Assembly: GCA_013396525.1 (NCBI GenBank)
Contig: VWYX01000881.1
Coordinates: 210,152-274,151, forward strand
DNA length: 64,000 nucleotides
Source of the DNA: Chaetorhynchus papuensis
Taxonomy: Eukaryota; Chordata; Aves; Passeriformes; Rhipiduridae
Direction: 5' to 3'
Numbering within the stretch: position 1 is the first letter of the stretch; each line of letters opens with the position of its first letter. The position numbers were made by a program, and so were the translations under genes. The notes beneath the pieces were generated by a model. The model did not search any database and was not told the origin of the DNA. It saw only the letters and a list, made by a program, of their open reading frames with translations. Shown here piece by piece: positions 12,151 to 23,315 of this stretch.

Positions 12151-14860
12151 GGAATTGCAGCATGGAGCAGTATCCTACTCAGGTTTTGGGAGCCCAGCCA
12201 CATACTGAGCCTGCAGGCTTGAGTTAGATGTGTATAAACATGATAAACAGAGGTGAGGTCCAAATCCATGGCACTCTGTGTGCAGGGAGTGGGCAAACTT
12301 AGCTAATAGGCACTCAGGAGGAAAAGGTTTTAGCTTGTCCTAATTGCCTGTTTGTGCCCCTTGGAGCAGCAGGTGCAGAGCAGGGACAGGCTAATGCAGC
12401 CAGGCTCCTTTGGGAGTCAGGACCCCCTGGGACCATGCCAGTGCCTCAGGAGTGCAGGAGGAGGGAAGGTACAGGGCCATGGGCTCCTCCATGGGAGCCC
12501 CTGTGCAGGTGCCTTTCTTTCCTCTGCCAAAGAGCGTTTGCTCTAACAAACAGCAGGTCACAGAGGGATACAGGATTTTAGCTTCCAGTCATGTTCTGGG
12601 CAATCTCCAGTCCACTGCTGGGCTTCCAGACGTAGGAAGGATGAGAAGATGGGTGTGTTGTCGCCACCTCTACAAGGTTTTGATGTCTTGGTGCTCAACA
12701 CACCCCAGCCTCGCCTGGCTGAGGGGAAACCTGAAAGAAGATCTTCCAAGGAGCCACAGCAGTGAAAGGGAAGGGCACATGGCTGGCTGTTGTGCCTGGC
12801 ATGCGGTGGCAGACGCACTTCAGGAAACTGGCATTTTGGGTGTAGGTTTCTACAGGAACAGATAGGATAGGTACCAATGCCTACATCTTCTGCTGGATGC
12901 AGTCACCCCTAAAGGTGATTTTCTGCCCAGGCCCAATTCATCAGCAGCAAGTTGAAACGTGTCTGTTTTTTAAATAATTTCAATTACAGCTCCCTGGTGC
13001 TTCACTGCATGTTCCTGAGGCTCCTATGGCCCCTACCTGTATAAAGTCTCTCCACATGCAGTGTGCCTATTGCCTGTGTTGTCCTCCTGTCATTTTCACT
13101 GGTACTAAATAATTAATACTAAACAAATTTCAAAACTATTCAAAACAATTCTCATGGGAAAAGTACACGTTCCTCATGAGCATCATTTCCAATGGGAACA
13201 TCTCAGTGGCCAAGTAATTTATTTTATTCTAGTATAGCTTGTTAAAATGGTGTTACTGTACATGTTAATGGTCTTACATTCATGTTGAATGAGAGCAGGA
13301 AATGCAGCAGCCAAAAATCCTGTAATAGATTAAAAGGCCATAATCATGGCATACTGAGGGTGGTGGTGGGGTCACACTATATAACATCAGTGTCTGTGAC
13401 TGAATACTTTCTAGAGGTGTCATTCTTACTTTTGTCAAGGAGTTGAAGTATTTTGTTTCATTTCTTGTAGGTGAAGGCAAAAGATGGCATATTTCATTAT
13501 ACGATTATTTTTTAAAAATAAACAAAAGTCAATATAAGATGGAGGTGATATGTGACCTGGCACATTGAAAAAAAATGACCTTGTAAATACTAATTTTCTC
13601 CTCATCTTCAATTTAACAAGAATTGTGGGGCGAGGAGAGACATTTCTTAGAGAGGGTGACAAAAAGGGAAACAGAGACAAGAACAATTCAAAAATAAAAA
13701 GGTAAAAATTTCAGCCTGATCCAATTTGTGGTTTGTCATGTTGGAATGAGCAAGCTGAAGGGTTCAAAATATTCAGCTGTGTAGGATGCCCCTTAGTGGT
13801 TGAATATAAACACTGTTGACAGACGAAATAATTTTAAACACGGAAAAAGACCCCAAAATAATATTTGTATTTAGTAACCAAGAACAAAGGATTTTAAATG
13901 CTAACATATGCACAGAAGAGCCTACAAAGTCATGTTTACATAAAACATTAGAAACAGTTGGAAAAATGCAAACCAATAGTAAGAGAACATTCCTGAATAA
14001 GCTATTGCAACAAATGAGAAGAAAACAAGGGAGAAATAGAGGGAAAAGGTCAATCTCTATTTCTGTTTTAATCAGAATGCATATTATGGGATGAGTTGAC
14101 TTTGCAGAAGAATACAGCCACATGCTGAACTCTGCAATGGAACCCAACCCAATATTTTTACCACTACTTTCTAGAACAGAGCGTTTCTGCACAGCTATGA
14201 AGTTACCTGGTCTGCAGCCACGGGCCCTTCCCAGCACCATATGGCTGGTGTAGCCTGTGGCCATCTCTGCTGCGACAGAAGGCTACCAGCTTGTGTTACA
14301 ATCCACAAACATTGCTACTCAAAAGGCATCAAGAAATGTTTAAGATTCATTAGAAAAAGCTAGAGTGCACAGATTCTGTAATACCCAAATGTACACTGCA
14401 AAGAGTCTACGGGAGATTAATTCCATTTGTTCTAACCCTTGTCATGAGGAATATATTGCTTCTAACTTCCTCTTTGCAAAACCAGTCTTTGCATTGGAGT
14501 AATTTGCAAAAGCTGCAACACAGTGACACTCCCAGAGCCCAGCACCCACATTGGTCTGTTTACAGCTACTCTGAATGTAACCGTATTTTATACCTTTACC
14601 ATCTCTATGTATACACTGGATAACAAAATAAGTCCATAATATTTACAGACAGTTTGTCTCATTTGGAAATCCGATGTTTCTGAGAGCAGTTATTTTTTTC
14701 TTCTTGAAGAAGTCTGCAATTCTTCCATCTATTTAACTTTGCATGTAGAAACCATGGCTGCAGTGTCTCATTACCTCCACACCAGTAACCGAAGCAGAAA
14801 AGCCACTCATCAGCAGTATTGACATAAGCCTGGACTTCTTGGGTCACGTCCTAACACAGC

Positions 14861-15007
14861 TTAAGTGGTCAAGGGGAATCTCTTTGTTTGAGTTAGCTGG
14901 TGTGTGCTGTAGCTGGATATGCTGATCCCAAACACTCCCAGGAGCAGTGCTGCCCGCTGCAGCGCTGTGTCTGATGGGTTGATAACGATCTTTGCTGCAG
15001 CTTGAGT
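14861..15007 (-). CDS. Candidate small gene, last coding exon (residues 52-99)
   Basis: This is the terminal coding exon of a candidate 99-residue protein that I do not recognise. On the minus strand a strong acceptor (pyrimidine tract, then ctccctcag) precedes it. The frame enters in phase 0, runs 48 codons and ends at TAA (14863-14861). It encodes a segment starting TQAAAKIVINPSDTALQ, followed by a 15-residue uncharged stretch (protein residues about 70-84) containing ALLLGVFGIS, and a polar tail ending KRFPLTT. The hydrophobic stretch is short for a transmembrane helix but could be a membrane anchor. No canonical AATAAA was seen in the next 500 bases. A second frame is also open through this exon, so coding status rests on frame agreement with the two upstream exons. 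Confidence 0.4.
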   Translation of the reverse strand, partial: TQAAAKIVINPSDTALQRAALLLGVFGISISSYSTHQLTQTKRFPLTT

Positions 15008-16242
15008 CTGAGGGAGAAACAAGGCAAGTTACAGCTGATTCAGCTCAGTGCAACACAAAAGAAGGTCTTTGGAACCTACAGAGCACCTTTTTCTTCTCCT
15101 TGCCATTGAACAGGGTATGACTCTGCTTTCTGCTGAAGAGCATTTCCCACAGTCTATTGCACGCTTTGGAAAGCCCCCCTTTTTATCAGTTTGTAAAAGA
15201 TAGAACACATTTCTGATGTGACTTTCCTTTCAATTGCTACTCGTTGATTTTGGTGACTTTAATGGGGTTCCCTCTGGCTACCTGAGAGGAAGAGCTGAAT
15301 CAAGTGTGGAGGCTTAGGCATAATGGAGGAAGAACTTTCTTATTCTGTAAAGAACAAAGATCTCTTCCTTCCCACAGATTACCTACTAACACAGGATGCT
15401 CCCTTGAATGTTAGATACTAACTCAGGAGGGCAAGGCTAGGAGGGATCACTAACATCATTTATGATGTCCACAGATAGTACTAGACCAAGCAGACAAACA
15501 TTTAACACAGTCACTTTGTCAAGTCCACTGAAGAAGCAGGAAATGCCAAGCAAAGTAAAGATAAGAATTACTTATTTACTATCTGAATAACAATCAGAAA
15601 AGAAATTAAGTTACTGTTGCTTCCCTTGTCCACATGATACACTGACCAAGAGGCAGAGACACGGTTGCATGGAGTCCCTAGAGAGCAAAACAAAAATGCC
15701 TATACGTATTGGCACTTTGAGTTAAAACGTAGCATGGGTCTTTCTAGTTGCTGCATTTGGTTTCTTTAAGTGAAATAATTACTTGGCCTCAAATAATGAT
15801 TTTTTTGCTTTTTTAAAATGCTTTTCCTTGCAATCCAGGGATGAAAAGCATGGCATCACTGACAGGACAGATTCCAAGGAGCCTCTTTTTCACTTCCAGA
15901 TTCTAGGTTTTTTATTGAGCTTAAAGAATTAGAGCTGAGCACTCTGACCATGATAAATGTGTCTGACTGTGGCTACTTCAGCCGCAAAATAAATAAAGAC
16001 AAAAGAAATTCCAAACAGAATTACTATGTAAGGTGATATCAAAAGATATGCAGGGGGGTGTGAAAGAAATTCATGGCTAGGAGTGAAACCCAGCATCTTT
16101 AGCTCAGCCTCTCAGCTGCTCAACTATCCACTCTCAGCTACTTCAGTCCATGATTCTGGATTTGTGACATTTTCCAGAGAAAGGATGGATACTCTGTAGA
16201 TATCAAAATATGGAATACAATAAGGAAGATGTTTTACTTTGG

Positions 16243-16267
16243 TATATATATATGTATATATATTTAT
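16243..16267. repeat. (TA)n-rich microsatellite
   Basis: An alternating TA tract of about 25 bases interrupted by a single G. Confidence 0.85.
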
Positions 16268-16727
16268 AGCTGCTTTAGTCTCAATTATTCACCTGATTTA
16301 AAATGTTTTCTATACATGCTTTTATTTGTTTTCTTCATATAATGATTGATAGTCTGATTTTCCAATATTCCAGAGGTCAATTCTGATTGAGGTTTCCTTA
16401 TCACGGCCACAGAAGCTGGCTGAAGTGTTTTACTGATGGGTCAGCTGAGTTGTACCCTTCTTTCCATTAGCATTTTCCCACTGCCCCAAACACACAAAGC
16501 CATTGCAAGAGAAAATTATGGAGAAGCAGTTTCTGTTTAAGCACTGCAGAAGAATTAACTCCTTCCAAATAGTCTGCATTTGGTATTCCAGCACTATACC
16601 AATTATCAAGAAATGTCATAATTCATTTGCTTTTCAGCAGAGTTGAATTATTTGAGTTGTTATGTGAGTTAACCCACAAGAAACCTATGTTCCCTTGGGT
16701 TTTTCAGGCAATATTTTGAAATAAAAT

Positions 16728-16819
16728 CAATCTGATCAAGAGAAATACAGGTATTTTTAAGATTAATTAAAAGCAATCTGATCAAGAGAAATACAGGTAT
16801 TTTTAAGATTAATTAAAAG
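16728..16819. repeat. Perfect 46-bp tandem duplication (2 copies)
   Basis: Positions 16728-16773 and 16774-16819 are identical over 46 bases, each beginning 'caatctgatcaagagaaat' and ending 'taattaaaag'. Perfect identity suggests a recent event, or an assembly artefact. It sits about 23 bases inside the second intron of the candidate small gene, next to its donor. Confidence 0.95.
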
Positions 16820-16841
16820 CAGGAAAAAAAAAAAATCATAC

Positions 16842-16922
16842 CTGCAGCAACCTTATATACCCAGGTGTCATTCTCCGGAGAGGAATAACCATGATTTCTG
16901 AGTCCTTGTAGAATTTCAGCCC
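16842..16922 (-). CDS. Candidate small gene, middle exon (residues 25-51)
   Basis: This 81-bp exon is an exact multiple of three, phase 0 at both ends. It encodes 27 residues, beginning GLKFYKDSEIMVIPL and ending RLLQ. The donor is CAG|gtatga. The acceptor is an AG ending 'gaattgtag'. A competing AG lies 8 bases upstream after 'tgtgtgttttag'; using it would shift the frame into a stop. The composition (mixed charged, aromatic and hydrophobic residues, few Cys or His) looks protein-like. The intron upstream is only 150 bp, and the one downstream is about 1.8 kb. The function is unknown. Confidence 0.4.
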
Positions 16923-17072
16923 CTACAATTCTAAAACACACAAAACATTACTAAACCCCAGGGATGTTTTACAAGTTGACCTCTTAATGAAACAGAAGAT
17001 TAAGCCTAATGCAGTTTGCTACCGTGCTGAAAGCATCCCAAGGAGCAGAGTATGCCCACATTTGGTGCTCAC

Positions 17073-17144
17073 CTGATGCTCTTTTCCCTGGAGCCCTTTC
17101 CATGCCCCGGGTGCCGGGGTATATGAAGCCCCGCTCCGTTGCAT
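17073..17144 (-). CDS. Candidate small gene, first coding exon (residues 1-24)
   Basis: The start ATG at 17144-17142 is the first ATG after an in-frame TGA nine bases upstream and has a G at -3. Twenty-four codons (beginning MQRSGASYTPAPGAWKG) run to a consensus donor, CAG|gtgagc, in phase 0. The exon is GC-rich with several CpGs. A possible acceptor ('gagctttag') near 17246 suggests a non-coding 5' exon further right; the CpG island at about 20.6-20.9 kb is a possible promoter, which is inference only. Another frame is also open through this exon and could instead join an 8-base-longer middle exon, so the frame choice is not certain. Confidence 0.38.
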
Positions 17145-18360
17145 AACCCATCACATGGGATCTGTCTGCACCACTCAGGTGTTGGCAGGGCTGGGACCGG
17201 CCCGCCTGGGGCCAGGTATGTCTCGCAATATTGGAAAACTCTCTGGGAATGCCTAAAGCTCATTAAGAGAGCTGACCTCCTTAATAAGAAAAGGACCTAA
17301 GCCTGCTTTATAGATAGTACTGGACATAGGAAAAGGAGGTCATTATAGCATTTTGTGTCGCAGAGTGACAATGCAAATAGGATTGGATGGTGTTTATATA
17401 ACTTAAAGCATTATTTAGACCCACAGGATGACCTGACTGGGTAGGAAGCTTAATGCAACCATGACCCAAGTTGAAAGGATGGTCTAATATAACAGGGCTA
17501 TTTGGAGGCACATTTAAAAGTAAGTGCTTCCTTTTCTTATAGCATTGCCTTTTATTCAGCATTATGCACGGTCTTTTTCATTTTTCTACTGCTAGTTCTT
17601 TAAAACTAAAACCACCTAATCTGATACTTACTGTTATTACTACTTTCTGTTAAGTGTGATCTCTTTTCACTGTAGTGAGCTTGAATTCAGTTCTATTCCT
17701 GCAGTCATATAGCACACTATGTGAGAAATGGTGATAAAATATAATCTACAAAATTAATTTCCCCAACTTTTAGTTGTGTCCATTGACAGACCGTGCTAAG
17801 AGAGCTCCTTTTTTTCCATTTTCAGTATCTGCAACCTTGCACATAGATAGCAAGGCAGAATTTGACTCCAGCTGCAGTCCTACTTCTAAACATGCAGGGT
17901 AAGAATCTTCAGGTGTTGTAAGTCAGGAAAGCACCAATGTGCACATTGAGCCCACACCAGTTTTCATGACAAGTGTTCCAGAGATCAGTGCTGACTTGCA
18001 TCCCTGTAGTCTCTGCTATGGCAGCTTAAAGATCTCTGAGAAATAGTCTTGCTGTAGAAGAGCAGAAACATGATTCTACTTGGAGAAATACTCTATTCCA
18101 GGAATTTCACAGGTATTTCACAATGATACCACTGTCAAGGATTCTCATAATTCATCTTCCTTTCAGCAGATGCCTAATTAATGTTCCACAAAGGAATGCT
18201 TCTGTTTCATTCCGAGGCTCTGGCTTACATAGCACACAGTGGGCAGTTTTCATTTTCCTTTCACTGCACCATGTTTGTAGCACACCAACCCCACTGGCAC
18301 CGACTCATTCAAAAAAAAAAGATAACTTGAGTTGAGCTCATCCTACAGCATCAATCTAAA
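17145..18360. other. Stretch upstream of the candidate small gene
   Basis: Positions 17145 to about 17246 would be 5' UTR if the candidate gene is real. The rest is AT-rich with nothing recognised. Confidence 0.35.
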
Positions 18361-18515
18361 TCATCATCATCGAATCATCGCAGATGGTTTAGGCTGGAAA
18401 GGACCTTTGAAGGTCATCTAGTTCCTGCCACAGGCAGGGATGCATTCCACTAGACCAGGTTGCTCCAAGCCCCATCCTACTTGGCTTTGAATATTTCCAC
18501 AACTTCCCTGGGCAC
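18361..18515 (-). repeat. CR1 LINE 3'-end fragment
   Basis: Shows CR1 3'-end landmarks in reverse orientation: 'gaatcatcgcagatggttta', 'ggctggaaaggacc', 'ggtcatctagttcc', 'ccactagaccaggttgctcc' and 'acttccctgggcac'. A piece seems deleted between 'gaatatt' and 'tccacaacttcc'. Confidence 0.92.
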
Positions 18516-19993
18516 TAAAAGCAAGAGACTGGGAACCTGCCAATCTGTTGGTTCTTTTTTTTTATAATATGCAATTTTCACAGTGACCCCATGCTAAACC
18601 TTTCGTGCTGTGTCCCTTAGCTATAGGAAATACTGTATGAACAGGAATCAATCAGCATAAAATTGGGAGCTGACTGAAGTTAACATAAGCCTATCAGTAC
18701 CTGCCCAAATGCATCTGGGATGAATACTTATAGTATGAAAAGTCAAAGGCTTTTTTCTTGTTTCTCACTGTATGCCCCATGCCAGCTTTCCCAAACAATC
18801 AGGAGAGGCCCTGTGCTTGCTGCCCAGAGCAGGACAAAGATATTGCTGCAGAGTCTGCCTTTTTCTGGAAATACACCGAGCACTGAGATTTTCCTTTAAA
18901 TTTCCAGCCTTGCCTACATTCAAAGAAAAACCTCCTTACTGAAGTATCAGAGTTTCAGGAGCTGCAAAATTTCTGCCATTTTCTGTGTAACTCTTTCCAT
19001 TCAGAGAAGGGCAGTGAGATTCCAGTGACACGGTATTCAGAAAGGGAGAGCTTTCCAAACAAGTTTCTTTGTGTGGAAAGTAAAAGGGAAAGGAAAGAAT
19101 ATGCTTTGGCTGACACAGCTGTCTTTAAAAAGGATCTCTTGGCCATGCACAACACAGCTGATTTGTAGAATATTTTCTGTAGTTGCAGGTGTTACCAAAA
19201 TCTGAATTACATGCCCAAGGACTCTGAAAGAATAACCGTTCCAGGCTGTTTCAGGAGAACTTTGATCAAACAAGGGGTTGCCTCCCTTCCTTTTGAAGTC
19301 CAAGCCTCTGAGAATTGAGTCCTGACTGCCAGGAGGCAGAGAAGAACATGCCCCTCCTGGGCTGGGGACCGGACAAGCCACAAAGGCCTCTCTTGCCACA
19401 AGCACAGGGATCCCACGTGCTGTGCAGACTGCTCACTTCATTCATCTACTAAAGCCTTCACTGCTTGATGGAGGCATCAAGCAGCTAAGAATGCAAGTGA
19501 TATTCCCACATCCTCCCCAGTATTAAAGACAAGGGATACTTTGAACTAAGCTGTCAATATTCACCACCTTGTGCTCTATTTCCATTAGGAGGAGAAATCA
19601 ATAATGATATGACAAGTTCCTTTGCTGTAATCCAGTGCCTTTGGGACCAGCAAGGGCTGCTTCTCCAAAAGGACCAGGAATCAACCAACAGAAATAAATT
19701 CTTTTCGCACTCCCCAAAAAGCTTTCTGTGCTGCCAGTGACCATATCCCTGCCTCTCCAGAGTGTGGAGCAGGGACTCTCATGACAGTATCACCCACATC
19801 AGCTCAGTGCAGGGAAAGCACAGCACATGGGGCTCTGGCCCCTGCTCGTCTGGCAGATTTTGAAGCCTGTGCTGTTGACCACCCTCAGACAAATGCCTCA
19901 AATATTTAGACAGTAATCATTCATGGACTTGTCACTTTCTCTATGTGCCTTAGACTTCGTTAGGTTCTCTTTCACAGGCAGCTGCTTCTCTTG
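18516..19993. other. Intergenic, nothing recognised
   Basis: Unique-looking sequence of moderate AT content with no convincing exon or repeat. Confidence 0.4.
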
Positions 19994-20050
19994 ATAGCTG
20001 GACTTTATGATCTTAGAGGTCCTTTCCCAGCTTTAACAATCATATGATTC
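19994..20050 (+). repeat. CR1 LINE 3'-end fragment
   Basis: 'ggactttatgatcttagagg' then 'tcctttcccagctttaacaa' then 'tcatatgattc' is a diverged CR1 3' terminus in sense orientation. Confidence 0.8.
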
Positions 20051-20463
20051 CCCCATCATAAGAATCCTCTTTCAGATCCTTAAAAATGTTTTATCTTAAA
20101 AGCAGGCTCAGCTTCCCAGTTTTCCTTGTTTCCTGTGTTCCATACAATGATTCTTATTTACCATCCCATTTTCCCAGCTAATTTTCCCACATACATCCTA
20201 GCATATGCATTTTTATCCTGAAAAAAGGGCTACTGCATCAACATTTCCCTCTATCCCAGCTTTAGCACCAGAAATTTCTCTTCAGGAGAGGATTCCATAC
20301 TGCTTTCTTCTGCTCGTCAGTTCTTGCCATTGAAGATGCGTGTGGAATCTGGAATTGCAATGGCCTATGGCACTTGAGACTCTAGATGCGAGCAGGCCCT
20401 GACTCCCTCACACACAGGAGCCCATTGCCTACATCTACTTCTGCTTTGTCTTCCCCTCATTGC

Positions 20464-20495
20464 TTTTTTTTTTTTTTTTTTTTTTGACATTTATT
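20464..20495 (-). other. 22-T tract with adjacent AATAAA on the minus strand
   Basis: Twenty-two T bases at 20464-20485 are followed by TTTATT at 20490-20495, which is AATAAA on the minus strand four bases before the A-tract. This looks like the 3' end of a retroposed transcript lying to the right in minus orientation. The signal-to-tail distance is shorter than normal, and I found no matching target-site duplication, so retroposition is only suggested. Confidence 0.45.
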
Positions 20496-20580
20496 TCTGA
20501 AAAAATTTAGCCATCCTGCAGCAGAGGAAGGGAGGAGGGAGGCAAGCTCAGGTGCACAAGTTAAACCCCAGGAAGAGGTG

Positions 20581-20870
20581 GTAGAGGTGCCCAGGTGAGC
20601 GGCCCCCTCAGGCCTGCCCTCCAGTGCAGCCAGGTCGCCCTGCAGAAAGGACGGGAGCCCGGCTGGGAGCTGCTCGAGCGGCTGGCGGTGGCTCCTGCTG
20701 GTGGCGCGGGCATTGCTGAGCTGTGCGTGCCGGCCGGGGCTGCCGTGCGCACCCACTGCCACACCCGCACATGGGGACGGCCTGCGCCCCAAAACGTGGG
20801 GAAAGCGGGGCAAGGCAGGGGCTTCTCCTGCTGCTCGGTTCCTAAGGGAACCCGCCACAGTCACATTACT
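20581..20870. promoter_or_regulatory. CpG-rich island
   Basis: Roughly twenty CpG dinucleotides occur within about 240 bases in an otherwise CpG-depleted, AT-rich window. It could be an orphan promoter island, the 5' exon of a transcript such as the candidate small gene about 3.5 kb downstream on the minus strand, or the body of a GC-rich retrocopy ending at the adjacent A-tract. Neither strand gives a protein I recognise. GC-rich but less CpG-dense sequence continues to about 21180. Confidence 0.55.
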
Positions 20871-23139
20871 GCCTTTGCTGGGACACGGTCACGAGGCTGA
20901 CAACGTGAGAGCAAGAATGTGAGGCCAAGGAGGGGACAGTGCTGCCCCCACGGGCGTCTGGGGTGAGCAGACCTCACTGCCAGGGGAAGGCGGCCGCACA
21001 CCTGCAGACAGGAGGCTCTTGGCAGCCCCAGGGCACCTCAGGCAGGTGGCACGTGTGCATGTTGATGGCATCAGTTTCTTGTGACCCACCACACGCCCAG
21101 GGGGCTGGGGTTGATGTCTCACAGTTATTGCTCCTAGCTGACGGGTACAGATTGCAGGCAGAACACTGCAGGGCACTGCCTACGTGCAGTCATATTTCTG
21201 AACAATAAACTGGTTTAAAGCAAGACTCTCTGCTGGCTTTGAGGGCCATTAAGCTTGATTTACTCAAGGCTCTCCGTACTGATACAGGGACAGAATTTTA
21301 AAAGAGGATTTCCCATAATGCATATACCATTTTCATTCTATACCTGGTGAACAATATGACATTTGGAAGTCATGATTTGAAAACAATCCAGATATTTAAC
21401 TAAAGAAGTACTTTCCAGAATTCATCATCCTTAAAGAGTCCAGGCTGAAGGAATATGGGGCAGAATTCTGAACCTACCCACAGCTTCCACTATGCCCCTT
21501 TGTGCAGGATAGGAGTAAACATGAAGTGCTGTCACTGCAGGCAAATCAATAAAATAAACAATATAAAGAAAACAAACCACCAAATCTTCCTCAACACACA
21601 ACTGTATGACTAATCCTGGGCTTTTTGACTTTAACAGTTATTAGATCTGAGAGCGTGTCCTTTCAAGTCATTATGTGCATTACTCAAAAAATTAGAGCTA
21701 AGCTAAAAGTAATTTTGCTTAAACAAAGGTAACTAAACTACCAGCTCTGCTGGGGTAACAGCACTGGGCACTGCCAGCTTATAGAAGGAAGAGACAGTCC
21801 TGCCCTGAAGAGCCTGCAGTCTGTGGGGAGGCAGATGGTTGCCACCAGTTGAAGGAGCACAGGGAAACAAAGGGAACGTACAGGTTGGCATGTGAGGCGA
21901 TGTTCTCAGCTCACTTACAGTCAGATTGTTTCCAAATTTTTGTAGGCATCGCAGCAAAACACAATGTAAAAGAGATGTGAAGGTGGTAAATGAATTTTAA
22001 GATGATAAGGGAGGCAAGGAACAGGAACAATGTTAGTGGTATTGTTGCATTACACAGTAGTATCTTCGCAAAGCACAAAATTAAGGAATATGTTGATGAC
22101 AGAAGCAGGAAATGCCATCAATAAAAGAAAACTGCAATGCTGTGTAGATGAGCTAAGGCATAGACTGCAGAGTTCAGTCCTCAAAGTCATCTAAGGTTAC
22201 AGATACACAGCAGCAAGAGATTTGTGTTGCTGAGGCTTGTGGAGTTACCATTGCAGTAGCTTAAACTATTCATTTATTCCCTGCTGAGCATTGACTCCTG
22301 CACTTCCCACAGCTCCACTGCCAAGCAGTCACTCCTGTGTTTGCAGTCTGCCTGCCCACAGTGCTTTGACACCGAGGGACAAAAGAATAGAAACTGACAA
22401 AAAGGTAATAGCAAAATAATAGTAAAAAATCAAGTTCATTATGGCTATGGGGAAAGAAGAAATTCTTTCATGAAAGCAAATTTTGTCAGAAAATGCTGCA
22501 ATTTGTATGTTTTTAGAAACTACGGGGGGAAGAAATCCGGAAGTATTTCCTAAGCAAAGGTAGGGAAGCTGGCAAAGCACAAAGTTACTTCTCCAGAGCT
22601 TACCTGGAACCCAGTTCTGTCAAGAAGGGCTAGATCTCTCTCACCTAACTCCAGATAACGCTCACACAGATGCCTGCCTTGGAACTAGATGCTCTAAATT
22701 CCCATTCTAATTTACCTGTTTCAAATGTTTCTGTTAAGATCAGGGCAAGAAGTGACAATAGTACAGTGAGTTGGTACAAACTGCACCCCACTGAATACAG
22801 TGGGACAATTCAAAATGAAGCTGTCATGAAGAGTGGCTTTTAAGATGACCAAAGCAAATTAAAAGCATATATTGAAAGAAGCTGTGTTTAACCTCACAAA
22901 AGGAGCATCATGAAACCCTTCCTCTCAGATACTGATAAGTAGTGAAGATGTCCTTGAACACTGATTTTTGCCTCACTCCCCAACATCTGGATGTGGTCAA
23001 TAGCCATGCTTCATCTCCCCTCACTCAGTAGAGGTCTTCACAGAGGGAAAGCAACACTAGTAACATTAAGTGGCCATAGAAAAGCCAACACATGAGAAGG
23101 ACTGAATTCAAGGCTTTGCATAAACAGTTACTATCTGAC
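20871..23139. other. Intergenic, nothing recognised
   Basis: A GC-rich shoulder of the CpG island runs to about 21180, followed by AT-rich sequence without a recognisable exon or repeat. Confidence 0.4.
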
Positions 23140-23315
23140 CTGATATACCACTGCAGAATCTTTGGGGGGACGATCTCCAATGTCCCAGCACAGTCACCGT
23201 CCTACAGAACTCACAGCTACTGATCCATGAGCCATCAGTTGGATAAGCAAACTTGCTGTCATCTTTTCTCTTGCTCACATGTGTGCTGGTATAGATGTAT
23301 TTATTCCTTTCACAA
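23140..23315 (-). other. Exon-like segment, unrecognised
   Basis: On the minus strand a good acceptor ('attttggatttcag') and donor (CAG|gtcaga) bracket 176 bases. One frame is open throughout for 58 codons, entering in phase 2 and ending in phase 1. The translation includes KRKDDSKFAYPTDGSWISSC and is Cys/Ser-rich. Its phase does not join directly to the 99-residue candidate's frame. It could be a non-coding RNA exon, an exon of an unrecognised gene, or chance. Confidence 0.22.

Larger units (their letters stand above)
5661..14860. other. Intergenic stretch with small repeats, no recognised gene
   Basis: GC-rich blocks at about 5680-5830, 7020-8030, 8380-9460 and 12340-12860 generate spurious open frames on both strands. 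The remainder is AT-rich and unremarkable apart from the small repeats listed separately. I found no exon of TDRP, the gene that lies next to ERICH1 in human 8p23.3. Confidence 0.45.
15008..16841. other. Second intron of the candidate small gene
   Basis: AT-rich sequence with the (TA)n tract and the 46-bp duplication. No other recognisable element. Confidence 0.4.

Noticed and set aside
20457..20864. 135-codon minus-strand frame ending in a lysine run
   Set aside because: The lysines come from the A-tract. The composition reflects the CpG island and no protein family is recognisable.
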